64,000 nucleotides of DNA from contig JAFRRW010000011.1 in NCBI GenBank assembly GCA_017427885.1, positions 248,001 through 312,000 on the forward strand, in the 5' to 3' direction. The notes beneath the pieces are model-generated. The model saw nothing but the letters and a program-made list of their open reading frames with translations. It ran no database searches and was not told the origin of the DNA. Positions within the stretch are counted from its first letter, which is position 1, and each line of letters opens with the position of its first letter. A program made the translations under genes and the position numbers. Source of the stretch: Bacteroidales bacterium (GTDB lineage: Bacteria; Bacteroidota; Bacteroidia; Bacteroidales; UBA932). Positions 44,755 to 53,509 of this stretch are shown one piece after another.

Positions 44755-46775
44755 TCGGTTGTATTGGGGAATGCTGAAATCCTGATCATAGCGGAGCCCA
44801 TCGGCACCAAGGTTATGGGCTCAACCTCCGCACGGGGTGCGCACTCCTCGGGAAGAACGTTGCAAAGGCCCGTTTCGTCAAGGGTCCAGGAAGGCACCCT
44901 GCGGCCGATGGCGGTGACCTCGAGGGGAACGCTGTCGATGGTGAACGGCCAGTTGTCGGAAGGCCAGTCCTTAGTCCTGACAGTGAATCCCTTGAGCGGA
45001 TCGTCACCCTTCGAAAGCACGAGGGAATAGTTCCAGGAGGTGGTGGGCCAGATCTCAGTGGAAGGCCACTCGTCAGGATTCGTGCCGTTAATCCAGGCAT
45101 ATCTTCCGGGAGCAGGAACGATCCTCTCCTCCTGTCCTATCTTCAGTGAAAGGGTAAGGGGCCCGTAATCCACGCTGACGCTGTTCTTGTTCACCTCCCA
45201 GCGCCTCAGTGTGAGTTCCTTCGGCAACGAAAGTTCCACCTTGTCCCCGGCCTTCCAGGTCCTTTCGATCCTCAGATACTTGCCATTCTCCAGAGTCCCT
45301 CCGACAGGTTTTTTGTTGACGGTCGCCTTCGCACCGCGTGCCCAGGAAGGGATACGGAGATAGAGAGGGAAGGAAACTGAGGATTCGGGATCGATGGAGA
45401 AGGTTATCTTCTCGTCGAAGGGGTAGTTGGTGGTTTCGCAAATCCCGACCTCGACGCCGCCGGAGACTTTCACTTTGGCAGAGCAGGCAGAATACAGCAC
45501 CGCCGCGATTCCGTCATCCGGGGTAGCATAGATCATGTTCTCGGCCAGATAGGGCCAGCCCTGGCCGTGGTCGTGCTGGCAGCAGCGGTGGCTGACGGGA
45601 GTCATCAGGAACATATGTCCCCCGTTCTGGATTCCGGGGGAGTGATTGCGGGCGTCGCTCACGACCATGTTGGGAGAGGTAATGTACCTGAGGCCCTTGA
45701 GGTCAGGGGTGAGGGCGACGGTGTAGGTGTTGAAAGCCACGTCCTCGCAGTTTTCGGCCCAGAACGGGTCGCCGGTCTGGCGGAGGAGGAGTTCGTCGGA
45801 GTTCATCTGCTCTACGAGGGCGCAGGTCTCTATTCCCTGGCGGGGATCGATATAACCGAGACGGGAGTTCTCGTCGCCGGCCCACATACCTCCGGGAGCC
45901 TGTCCGAAGGTCCTGCGGATAAGGCTGAAGTTATTGTAGGCCGCGTAAAGCATCGAAGAATCCTTCGAATATGCGAAATACTGGGCCGGCTCACGGAAAC
46001 ACTGGGCTATGTTCACGTTGTGCCAGTTGGGCAGGTTGGAATCCTGGTGCCAGTTCTGGGCGTTCCGGTGGATCTTTTCTATCAAAGGGAGAATTGTGTC
46101 GTCGCCGGTGCGGTTGTACAGCCACATCACGCTTTCGATGTTGTCCCCGGCGCGACTGCTGCCCCAGTATTCCTTCAGGAAGTCCTCGTCGGGGACGGTG
46201 AGTTCCCAGCGGAAATACTTCGTCATGAAATCCAGCACCCGGGTGTCTCCGGTGTAGTCGTAATACGACTGGAGGCACCAAAGCATTATCATATTGGGCC
46301 ACAGGTCGGGCTTGCCGTTCTCCCTGTTGTCAGGTCCGAAGAAGCCGTCCGCCCTCTGGCTCGCCAGGGCGCCTTCGATCCATACCTTCGCCTCTTCCAC
46401 CATCTTGTCATCGTGCAGTACATAGGCGAGGTCGCCATAGCCCTTGAGCCAGTACGGGACTTCCTCCCATCCGTGATTTCCCCCTTTGTTCAGCCAGGCG
46501 TTGTCCTCCCTCTTCAGGTAATGGCTCAATTCTCCCAGACGGCCGTTCATTCCGTTTCTCTGCCGCTCAAGGGCCTCCCCAAGCCAGCCTTCGGCCTTGA
46601 TCGTCCCCACGGGGAGTTTGATGAAACTCTGGGGTACAAGGGGCGCGCGGTTCGACACGTAATTCGAATTAATCGCGCCAGTGTCGGGACGGTCGACCAG
46701 ACTCACTCCCTGCACCACTCCCCTTCCGGAGCATCCCGCCAGCGCTATCGCCAGCACAATGACAAGTTTTCTCAT
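44751..46775 (-). CDS. GH127-type beta-L-arabinofuranosidase-like lipoprotein
   Basis: 674 residues. Lipobox in IALAGCSG. The (alpha/alpha)6 barrel carries GIETCALVEQM (the Glu-x-Cys pair) and SHRCCQHDHGQGWP (the Cys-Cys pair), which together make the zinc/cysteine site of GH127 enzymes. YATPDDGIAAVLYSA continues the family pattern. Family members release beta-L-arabinofuranose; relatives in the same fold have other specificities. It follows a GH92 gene by 22 bases. Confidence 0.85.
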   Translation of the reverse strand: MRKLVIVLAIALAGCSGRGVVQGVSLVDRPDTGAINSNYVSNRAPLVPQSFIKLPVGTIKAEGWLGEALERQRNGMNGRLGELSHYLKREDNAWLNKGGNHGWEEVPYWLKGYGDLAYVLHDDKMVEEAKVWIEGALASQRADGFFGPDNRENGKPDLWPNMIMLWCLQSYYDYTGDTRVLDFMTKYFRWELTVPDEDFLKEYWGSSRAGDNIESVMWLYNRTGDDTILPLIEKIHRNAQNWHQDSNLPNWHNVNIAQCFREPAQYFAYSKDSSMLYAAYNNFSLIRRTFGQAPGGMWAGDENSRLGYIDPRQGIETCALVEQMNSDELLLRQTGDPFWAENCEDVAFNTYTVALTPDLKGLRYITSPNMVVSDARNHSPGIQNGGHMFLMTPVSHRCCQHDHGQGWPYLAENMIYATPDDGIAAVLYSACSAKVKVSGGVEVGICETTNYPFDEKITFSIDPESSVSFPLYLRIPSWARGAKATVNKKPVGGTLENGKYLRIERTWKAGDKVELSLPKELTLRRWEVNKNSVSVDYGPLTLSLKIGQEERIVPAPGRYAWINGTNPDEWPSTEIWPTTSWNYSLVLSKGDDPLKGFTVRTKDWPSDNWPFTIDSVPLEVTAIGRRVPSWTLDETGLCNVLPEECAPRAEVEPITLVPMGSAMIRISAFPNTTE

Positions 46776-46797
46776 AATCAGTCCGGTTTAAAAAACC

Positions 46798-48996
46798 CTA
46801 TTTCTGCAGCGAATAATCCAGGGACGAAGGAGGGGCCGCCTCGGGAGCGGAGCCCCAGGACTTGTTAGGCTGGGGACCCATTACGAGTTTCAGCACGCCG
46901 CCGGCCATGAGTTCGTCGTGTGAGAACCAGGGCCTGTCGAGAGGCTTTCCGTTAAGGGTTGCGCTCTGGATGTATTTGTTGTCCTCGGAGAAGTTCTCAG
47001 CCTTGACGGTGAAGTCCTTGCCGTTGGGAATATGCATCGTGGAAGTCTCAAAGAAGGGGCTGCCGATGGCATATGCGGGAATACCGGGGGATACGGGGAA
47101 ATAACCCATCATGCTGAACACCAGGAAGGCCGACATACCGCCGCCGTCCTCGTCGCCGGGAAGGCCGTAATATGAGTCGTTGAACTGGCTGTCGATGATC
47201 TTGTGGATCCATTTCTGCGTCTTCCAGGGCGAACCCAGATAGTCGTAGAGATAAGGGGTATGGAAGCCGGGTTCGTTACCCACGGCATACTGACCGATCA
47301 TACCCGTGGCGTCGGGATTGATGACCCAGAAACGGTATTTGTCCATTCCCAGGGGGATGCGGAACATCTCGTCCATCGCCGCCTCGGCCTTCTCGCGGCC
47401 GCCCATCAGTTCGAAGAGCCCCTTGAAGTCGTGCTTGACGTCCCAGAGGAAGGTGTAGGCGTTGTTCTCGGTGTAGTAGTTCCTGTCGGTGTAGCGGGGA
47501 TCCACTCCCTCAATCCAGTTGCCGTTCGAATCCTTCGGCCAGAGAAGCTTCAGCTCGGGGTTATATAGGTTACGGTAATATGTGGCCCTGCGGAGGAAGT
47601 CGGCCTTGTCCTGCTCCTTGCCGAGCAGGCCGGCGATCTGAGCGGTCGCCCAGTCGGCATAGCTGAAGGCGGTGGTGATGGCCACGCTCTGGCGGCGCTC
47701 CCAGCGGGTATCCACTACGGGCTCGGTCTCCTTCTCGCCCGGTCTCAGGCCTGGGAAGAAGCCCTTCTCCTCATAGAACTTGTCGAGAGGTGTGCTGGGG
47801 TCGAGCCTCCAGGGAATGTGGGTTACCTCGAGCGACCTCTTCTTGAGGCCCTCGTAGGCTGTCTCAAGGTCGAAACGGAGCCCCTTGGCCCAGGCGTCGG
47901 CCATCCAGACGGCGGCGTAGTTGCCGGTCATTCCGCGGGAGAGGCCGAAGGTAAGTCCGAAGGACGGCATTATGCCGCACTGGGTGTACATGTCGATGTA
48001 GGACTTGATCTTGTTGGTCTCCATCTCGGGCTGGAGTATTGTCTCGAGGGGTTCGAGGGCGATATGGGTGTCCCAGAGCCAGTTGTCCACGTAGAAGGGA
48101 TGGTCGGCCTGATGCACCTTTCCGTCGAAGCCGCTGAAGTAGCGGTCGCCTTCGGTGATGTTCACCATCCTCTCGCAGCAGCGGTACAGGGAGGTGTAGA
48201 ATATCCTCAGGTGCCTTTCCGTGCCGCCGGAAACGTCGATCTGGCCGATCCTGTCCTCCCAGGCCTTGCGGCAGGCGGCGGTGACCTTCTCAAGGTCGAA
48301 GGCGGGAATTTCCGCCTCGAGGTTGGCAGCGGCCTGGTAGCCGTCGATGAGGGATATGCCGTAGCGCATCGACACCTTTCCTGCTCCGGGGCCGAAGCCC
48401 ACGAGTACCGATCCCCTCTCTCCGGAGATGAATTCCTTGATCTCCGAATCGAAAACGGCCTTGACATACATCGTGAAGCCCCTCATCGACTCTATGCCGG
48501 CGATGGTGTGGTCGTCAACCTTGGTATAGGAGCCGTCGCGGGACATCAGGTTGAAACGGAACCATTTGCCGCTTTCGCAGCAGAAGTCCACCTCGGCGAT
48601 TCCGCACTTGGGTGTCGGGGAGTACTCTATGTGGCAGCCGTCGAGGTCGGAGGAGTACCTGTAGGGGCGGGCCACCTCGTTGTCATAGGTCTGCCGCATC
48701 CTCCAGAGGGCGTCGGGGTTGTCCCCGGCCAGGGGAAGGAAGCCGAACACGGAACCGTTCCTGTGGGAAACCATCGTGAGGGGATAATTGGTGATCTGGT
48801 CGTCGAGGAGGTCGGCCCTGGAAGGAGTCCACCTGATGAATTCATTGGGAACCTGGACGGTGGCCCTGGTGGGCTGGAGCAGGAGTCCGACGCCGCCGAT
48901 GGTGGGATCGACATAGTCGAGGGAAGTCTTTTCAGGGGTTCTGGCGCAGGCTGCTGCCATCAGGACCGCCATCAACGGAAGAATAATCCTTTTCAT
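46798..48996 (-). CDS. GH92 family alpha-mannosidase-like lipoprotein (first)
   Basis: 732 residues. Lipobox in LMAAACART. The GH92 catalytic domain is recognisable by VDNWLWDTHIALEPL, KGLRFDLETAYEGLK and GDEDGGGMSAFLVFSMMGYF. Many GH92 enzymes read NEDCGQMSAW at that point, as the second copy in this window does, so this protein belongs to a diverged subgroup that may differ in linkage preference. It begins a glycan operon (GH92, GH127, DUF1080). Confidence 0.88.
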   Translation of the reverse strand: MKRIILPLMAVLMAAACARTPEKTSLDYVDPTIGGVGLLLQPTRATVQVPNEFIRWTPSRADLLDDQITNYPLTMVSHRNGSVFGFLPLAGDNPDALWRMRQTYDNEVARPYRYSSDLDGCHIEYSPTPKCGIAEVDFCCESGKWFRFNLMSRDGSYTKVDDHTIAGIESMRGFTMYVKAVFDSEIKEFISGERGSVLVGFGPGAGKVSMRYGISLIDGYQAAANLEAEIPAFDLEKVTAACRKAWEDRIGQIDVSGGTERHLRIFYTSLYRCCERMVNITEGDRYFSGFDGKVHQADHPFYVDNWLWDTHIALEPLETILQPEMETNKIKSYIDMYTQCGIMPSFGLTFGLSRGMTGNYAAVWMADAWAKGLRFDLETAYEGLKKRSLEVTHIPWRLDPSTPLDKFYEEKGFFPGLRPGEKETEPVVDTRWERRQSVAITTAFSYADWATAQIAGLLGKEQDKADFLRRATYYRNLYNPELKLLWPKDSNGNWIEGVDPRYTDRNYYTENNAYTFLWDVKHDFKGLFELMGGREKAEAAMDEMFRIPLGMDKYRFWVINPDATGMIGQYAVGNEPGFHTPYLYDYLGSPWKTQKWIHKIIDSQFNDSYYGLPGDEDGGGMSAFLVFSMMGYFPVSPGIPAYAIGSPFFETSTMHIPNGKDFTVKAENFSEDNKYIQSATLNGKPLDRPWFSHDELMAGGVLKLVMGPQPNKSWGSAPEAAPPSSLDYSLQK

Positions 48997-49074
48997 AAAT
49001 ATTGATTTTGATTATTAATTTTTTCAAATAAGACTCTAATCGCCTAAATTTAGTCATTTCCGCTAAAAAAGTAA

Positions 49075-49082
49075 TAAATTTG
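49075..49082 (+). promoter_or_regulatory. Promoter -7 box for mtlD
   Basis: TAAATTTG matches TAnnTTTG, 23 bases before ATG 49106. The 109-bp gap also holds the unidentified promoter for the divergent GH92 operon. Confidence 0.5.
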
Positions 49083-49105
49083 TAAAGAATTAAATTATAT
49101 CAGGG

Positions 49106-50320
49106 ATGAAAAGGGCTGTTATGTACGGTGGCGGCAACATCGGCCGCGGATTTGTAGGGGCGCTTATGAGCCTTTCGGGCTATGAGGTCACTTTCATAGA
49201 CGTAGCTGAAGCAGTAGTGTCCAGGCTGCAGACCGATCATTGCTATCCGGTCAGGATCGTCGCCAATGAAGGGAACGACGACATAATCATCAGGAACGTG
49301 TCGGCAGTGAACGGGAATGACACCGAGGCGGCCTCCCTGGCAATCGCGGAGTGCGACCTGATGGCCACGGCCGTGGGAGCCCGTATCCTGAAGTTCATCA
49401 TTCCCAACATCGTGGCCGGGCTTCGCAAGAGATGGGCGGCTGGGAAAGGTCCCCTCAACATCATCATCTGCGAAAACCTCAACGACGCCAACAAGGTCGT
49501 GGAAGGTATGATAAAGGAGCAGTTGACGGATGAAGAGAAGGCCCTTTTCGATGAGAGCGTAGGCCTCGTCGAAGCCTCCATCGGCAGGATGGTCCCGGTC
49601 CAGACCGACGAAATGAAGGACGGGGAACCTCTGAGAGTCTGCGTGGAGAGATACGGCTTCCTTCCCGTGGACAAGGCCGCCTTCAAGGGAGAGATTCCGG
49701 ACATCAGGGACATGGTCCCCTTCGAGCCCTTCGACTTCTTCGTTAAGCGCAAGCTCTTCATCCACAATATGGGACACGCCACCACGGCCTATCTCGGCGG
49801 CCTGACCGGCTGTACCTATATCTCCGAGGCCATAGACAATCCGGAAATCCGCATCGTGGCCCAGAACGCCATGCTTGAGAGCGCACTCGCCCTGAGCAGG
49901 CATTACGGAGTCGCCCTCGCGGACCTTCAGCTCCACATAAGCGACCTGCTCGGACGTTTCGCCAATGCTTCCCTCAAGGACACCTGCGAAAGGGTGGGCG
50001 GCGACCCGGCACGAAAACTCGGCCCCACCGACAGGCTGATAGGCGCCTCCCTGATGGCGGTATCCGAAGGGATCGCCCCTGAATACATTTCCCTCGGCTC
50101 CGCGGCGGCCCTCAAACGCTTCTTGGACGAGTCCGGAAAGGCCCAGGGAGAAGAAGAGGCCCTGAAAGTCCTTGAAGAGGTGAGCTGCCTCAAGGAAGAC
50201 GACGCCCTGGTTCCCCCCATCCTCGGATACTACAGGCTGATAATCGGCGGAGCCACCCTCTCCGACCTCCGGCGCGCTGCCGACAAGGCCAAGGCCGGCA
50301 GCCTGAAGAACATCATCTGA
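49106..50320 (+). CDS. mtlD: Mannitol-1-phosphate 5-dehydrogenase family protein
   Basis: 404 residues, NAD-dependent long-chain polyol dehydrogenase. The N-terminal Rossmann motif is YGGGNIGRGFVGALM, and the catalytic segment is KRKLFIHNMGHATTAYLG (Lys, Asn and His). It converts mannitol-1-phosphate to fructose-6-phosphate or the reverse. It is divergent from the GH92 operon and three bases upstream of two Stealth genes, so its product may feed glycan synthesis. The phosphorylated rather than free polyol specificity is inferred from the length and N-terminus. Confidence 0.88.
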   Translation: MKRAVMYGGGNIGRGFVGALMSLSGYEVTFIDVAEAVVSRLQTDHCYPVRIVANEGNDDIIIRNVSAVNGNDTEAASLAIAECDLMATAVGARILKFIIPNIVAGLRKRWAAGKGPLNIIICENLNDANKVVEGMIKEQLTDEEKALFDESVGLVEASIGRMVPVQTDEMKDGEPLRVCVERYGFLPVDKAAFKGEIPDIRDMVPFEPFDFFVKRKLFIHNMGHATTAYLGGLTGCTYISEAIDNPEIRIVAQNAMLESALALSRHYGVALADLQLHISDLLGRFANASLKDTCERVGGDPARKLGPTDRLIGASLMAVSEGIAPEYISLGSAAALKRFLDESGKAQGEEEALKVLEEVSCLKEDDALVPPILGYYRLIIGGATLSDLRRAADKAKAGSLKNII

Positions 50321-50323
50321 TCC

Positions 50324-51202
50324 ATGGATGCCGTCATAACATACGTCAACGGACTCGACCCGGTGTGGCAGGCGGAATATGAAAAGGCCGTCGGCCCGCT
50401 GCCTCTTCAGAAAAGGTTCCGCGACTGGGGGACCTTGAAATACCTGCTTAGGGGCATCTCCGACTGCCTTCCGTTCATAGATAAGGTCTTCCTTATCGTA
50501 TCCTCTGACAGCCAGGTCCCTTCCTGGGCGGACCGGAAAAACCTCCGGGTAGTCCTTCATAAAGACATCATCCCCGCAGAACTGCTTCCTACGTTCAACA
50601 GCTGCACCATAGAGATGTTCCTCCACAGGATTCCCGGACTTTCCGAGGAGTTCCTCTATTTCAACGACGACATGTTCCCCCTCTCCCCCTGCGACAGGGA
50701 GGATTTCTTCCGGGACGGCAAAGGCCTCATCGGCATTTCCCGCCATATCTATGCAGGAAACATCTTCAAGAAGAACTGCAAGGTGTCGTCGAATCTGGCC
50801 CTCAAGGCCCTGGGGAAGCGAAAAAGGCCGTATTTCATCCGGCCCCAGCACATCTGCTCGCCGATGCTTGTGAGCAGCGGCAAGGAAGCATTCTCCGCAT
50901 TGGAGAACGAGATCCTGGCCTCCTGCTCCCGTACCCGCAGCAAGGATAATCCCAACCAATACCTCTTCCTCGATTATATGTATTTCAGCGGGAAGCTCGT
51001 TCCAAGGCGGATTTCCAAAATGCATATCTCGCAGGGCGTCTGGCCGGGAGAGAAGATAGCCGGATACATAAAGAATCCGAAGACGAAATTCGCCTGCATC
51101 AACGACGTGGAGATGCCGGAAGGGAAATACGTCCAGATGAGAAAGGTCATACTCGACGCCTTCGAGGAAAGGTTCCCCGACAAATCCCGGTTCGAACTAT
51201 GA
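50324..51202 (+). CDS. Stealth-family glycan phosphotransferase (first of two)
   Basis: 292 residues. Conserved region 1 is MDAVITYVNGLDPVW at the N-terminus; region 2 contains RFRDWGTLKYLLRGISD, and region 3 includes FLYFNDDMFPLSPCDREDFF and FIRPQHICSPML. Stealth proteins transfer sugar-phosphates in capsule and cell-wall polysaccharide synthesis. Three bases after mtlD; overlaps the second Stealth gene by four bases. Product structure unknown. Confidence 0.88.
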   Translation: MDAVITYVNGLDPVWQAEYEKAVGPLPLQKRFRDWGTLKYLLRGISDCLPFIDKVFLIVSSDSQVPSWADRKNLRVVLHKDIIPAELLPTFNSCTIEMFLHRIPGLSEEFLYFNDDMFPLSPCDREDFFRDGKGLIGISRHIYAGNIFKKNCKVSSNLALKALGKRKRPYFIRPQHICSPMLVSSGKEAFSALENEILASCSRTRSKDNPNQYLFLDYMYFSGKLVPRRISKMHISQGVWPGEKIAGYIKNPKTKFACINDVEMPEGKYVQMRKVILDAFEERFPDKSRFEL

Positions 51203-52137
51203 GTTTCCCCATCGACGCCGTAATCACCTGGGTGGACGGATCCGATCCACAGCTTGCCGCAAAAAGGAAACGGTATGCTCCGGAACTGTCCCTGCAGGAA
51301 AACGACGTCGCCGGAGCGACCCGGTATGCCAACGACGGGGAAATCTACCTTTGCGTGGAGTCCCTCCTGAAGTACGCCCCCTTCCTCCGGAGGATATGGA
51401 TAGTTACAGACGGTCAGGATCCCCATATTCCCGAAGGGAACATTCCCGTGACCATAGTTGACCACAAGGAAATCTTTACGGACGGTTACGGACGGTTCCT
51501 CCCCGTATTCAATTCAGTGGCAATCGAATCGATGACCTGGAGGATTCCAGGACTGGCGGAGCACTACCTGGAATTGAACGACGATTTCCTGCTTTGCCGT
51601 CCCCTCTCTCCCGATGACTTTTTCGATACGTCCGGCAATCCCCTCTGCTATGCGGTCCGCGCATGCATCCCCCTCACACGGCTCACCCGGGCCATCAAAA
51701 AGAGTGAGAACGGGCACCGCAAGGTCACTTTCAAAGGGCTGATGGTGAACGGGGCCGTACTGGCAGGAGCCAGATTGTGGTACCTCCGCATCAACCACAC
51801 CCCGAGGGCCCTGTCCCGGGTTTGGTTCGAAGAGTGGTTCTCCAAACACCCCGAAGCCCTGGAGCATAACGTTTCTTTCCGGTTCCGGAATCCCGACCAG
51901 TTCTCTCCCGAAGAACTCCAGTACGTTTCCCTTTGGAAACAAGGGGAACTCAAGGTCCTTCCCATCAGGAAAAACCTGTTCTATATGGAAACCCGCAATG
52001 GAAAGGACTATATCCGCCACAAGCTGGACCGGTTCCGCAAGGGTTCTTACAAATTCCTGTGCCTGAATTCCCTGGACAGGACAAGTCCTGACGATCTCAG
52101 GCTAATAGACGGTCTGGTCGAAGAAATCCTCGGGTAA
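51199..52137 (+). CDS. Stealth-family glycan phosphotransferase (second of two)
   Basis: 312 residues with PIDAVITWVDGSDPQLAAKR (region 1), RYANDGEIYLCVESLLKYAP (region 2) and HYLELNDDFLLCRPLSPDDFF (region 3). It is only distantly similar to its upstream neighbour, so the pair are old paralogues or separately acquired enzymes rather than a recent duplication. The ATGA overlap couples the two, suggesting that both act on one glycan. Confidence 0.88.
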   Translation: MSFPIDAVITWVDGSDPQLAAKRKRYAPELSLQENDVAGATRYANDGEIYLCVESLLKYAPFLRRIWIVTDGQDPHIPEGNIPVTIVDHKEIFTDGYGRFLPVFNSVAIESMTWRIPGLAEHYLELNDDFLLCRPLSPDDFFDTSGNPLCYAVRACIPLTRLTRAIKKSENGHRKVTFKGLMVNGAVLAGARLWYLRINHTPRALSRVWFEEWFSKHPEALEHNVSFRFRNPDQFSPEELQYVSLWKQGELKVLPIRKNLFYMETRNGKDYIRHKLDRFRKGSYKFLCLNSLDRTSPDDLRLIDGLVEEILG

Positions 52138-52141
52138 TCAG

Positions 52142-52504
52142 TCAGCGCACGGCAGGCTTCGTCGCGAACAGCACCCCAAGGGAAACGGCGCAGACGGCGA
52201 TCAGTCCCACTAGGACAACCCTCCATTCGCGAAGGAATCCGACGGCTTGCGCCATCAGGTCGGAACCGTCCTCAATCAACGGCCGCACAGGATAGAACAT
52301 CACCACGAGCGTCATCACGCATCCTAGCGCCAGGCTCGAGGCCAGAGCCACCGTCAGCGCTATCCTCCAATGGCGGCGTTCCTCGTCCACGGTCTTCTTT
52401 ATTCCCTCCGCCAAACTCAGCCGGGCATTCGTTTCTATAAGGAACTGCCCCTCTTCCGGAATCTCCGGAACGTTTTCACGCAGATACTGTTCTATGTCCT
52501 TCAT
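52142..52504 (-). CDS. Probable anti-sigma factor-like membrane protein
   Basis: 120 residues: a cytoplasmic N-terminal ~48 residues (MKDIEQYLRENVPEIPEEGQ...), then two membrane helices (LTVALASSLALGCVMTLVVM and VVLVGLIAVCAVSLGVLF). Overlap by four bases with the ECF sigma gene and membrane anchoring suggest it is the cognate inhibitor. No known anti-sigma domain is recognised. Confidence 0.6.
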   Translation of the reverse strand: MKDIEQYLRENVPEIPEEGQFLIETNARLSLAEGIKKTVDEERRHWRIALTVALASSLALGCVMTLVVMFYPVRPLIEDGSDLMAQAVGFLREWRVVLVGLIAVCAVSLGVLFATKPAVR

Positions 52505-52977
52505 AAATTAATGTGCCTTTTAAGGTGTTCCCTTCCCACCGAGAGATAATACTTGACCGTCCCTGAAGGTATCTGCATCACAGATGCGATTTCTTTCACG
52601 GGAAGGTCCTCGAAATAATGCAGGACTATCGCCGTCCTTTCCTTTTCCGGAATCTGCGCCAGGGCCCTGCGGAGCTCCTCGTGTCTGAAGGAGGCATCCG
52701 GGACGGCGGCGTCCGCCACGTTCATCGCCTCATAAGACTCCAGCGGAGACGACGGTCCGGGAATCCGTCTCAGGTTGTCGATGAAGCAATTGTACGCTAT
52801 CCTGAATATCCAGGCCTTGAAGTTACCGGTAAAACGCCCCGAACAGACATAAGCCCGCACCAGAGCCTCCTGCGCGATGTCATCGGCCAGAGCGGCATCC
52901 CCGCACAGCGAAGCCAGGAACCGCCGAAGCCGTCCCTGGCACGCCCTCACTTCGGAGATGAACCGCTCCCGGGTCAT
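52501..52977 (-). CDS. ECF RNA polymerase sigma factor
   Basis: 158 residues. Region 2 is ALADDIAQEALVRAYVCSGRF...KAWIFRIAYNCFIDNLRR; region 4 is ALAQIPEKERTAIVLHYFEDLPVKEIASVMQIPSGTVKYYLSVGREH-like, with a complete helix-turn-helix. It lies between a DUF6249-like membrane protein gene (three-base gap) and the membrane protein described above. The regulon is unknown, possibly including its own promoter. Confidence 0.92.
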   Translation of the reverse strand: MTRERFISEVRACQGRLRRFLASLCGDAALADDIAQEALVRAYVCSGRFTGNFKAWIFRIAYNCFIDNLRRIPGPSSPLESYEAMNVADAAVPDASFRHEELRRALAQIPEKERTAIVLHYFEDLPVKEIASVMQIPSGTVKYYLSVGREHLKRHINL

Positions 52978-52980
52978 GGA

Positions 52981-53388
52981 TTATTCCTGATTCAGGAACT
53001 TTTTTTCTTCCGCCTCTATTTCTTTGGCCAGCATCTTCTTGCCAGTGAAATAGACGACAAGGTAAGCCAGACCGACGGCGAGAAGAACCCCTCCGGCCAT
53101 CAAGAAGAAGTCATTCCTGCAGGAAAGCAGATAGATTGCTCCTATAACCAGCCCCAGGAAAGAGCAGATACAGGCCGCAGTCAGCCGGCCGAGCAGCTTT
53201 TCCTTCAGCATTCTGTTCACTCTCCGGCGTTTGAACAATTCAGTATCGACGGTCACGCCGTTATCTATGGCCTTCAACATGATTTCCGCCTTCCTGTTCG
53301 TTTCATTCTGACTCATACGGCTGATCAACCATACTATCAGCACCGGCATCGCCAGGCATATACCCAGGGAAATAAGAACTTCTTCCAT
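52981..53388 (-). CDS. DUF6249-like membrane protein
   Basis: 135 residues: an N-terminal membrane helix (LISLGICLAMPVLIVWLISR), a charged middle (KAEIMLKAIDNGVTVDTELF), and two further helices (LTAACICSFLGLVIGAIYLL and LMAGGVLLAVGLAYLVVYFT). The KAIDNGVTVDxELF segment is characteristic of small Bacteroidales membrane proteins in ECF sigma operons. First gene of that operon. Confidence 0.7.
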   Translation of the reverse strand: MEEVLISLGICLAMPVLIVWLISRMSQNETNRKAEIMLKAIDNGVTVDTELFKRRRVNRMLKEKLLGRLTAACICSFLGLVIGAIYLLSCRNDFFLMAGGVLLAVGLAYLVVYFTGKKMLAKEIEAEEKKFLNQE

Positions 53389-53422
53389 TGTATTTAAGTT
53401 TTAAATAATTCAACATTCCCCA

Positions 53423-53467
53423 CTTCCGGGGCGGTTTCATAGCTATAACGCAAAAACCGCCCGGAAG
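53423..53467. repeat. Palindrome in the leader of the ECF sigma operon
   Basis: CTTCCGGGGCGGTTT (53423-53437) and AAACCGCCCGGAAG (53454-53467) are inverted copies, 14 pairs with one bulged G; an ATAGCTAT palindrome sits in the loop. It lies 35-80 bases before the operon start and 43 or more bases after the GH92 stop. Without a following T-run it looks more like an operator or leader structure than a terminator. Confidence 0.6.
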
Positions 53468-53509
53468 GTTGGGAAAAAATGAAAATTTTCTAGTCTGGTG
53501 ACAATTGAC

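Noticed and set aside
49100..51025. A 641-codon minus-strand open frame opposite mtlD and the first Stealth gene
   Set aside because: Antisense shadow of two well-supported genes, with no signal, domain or promoter of its own.
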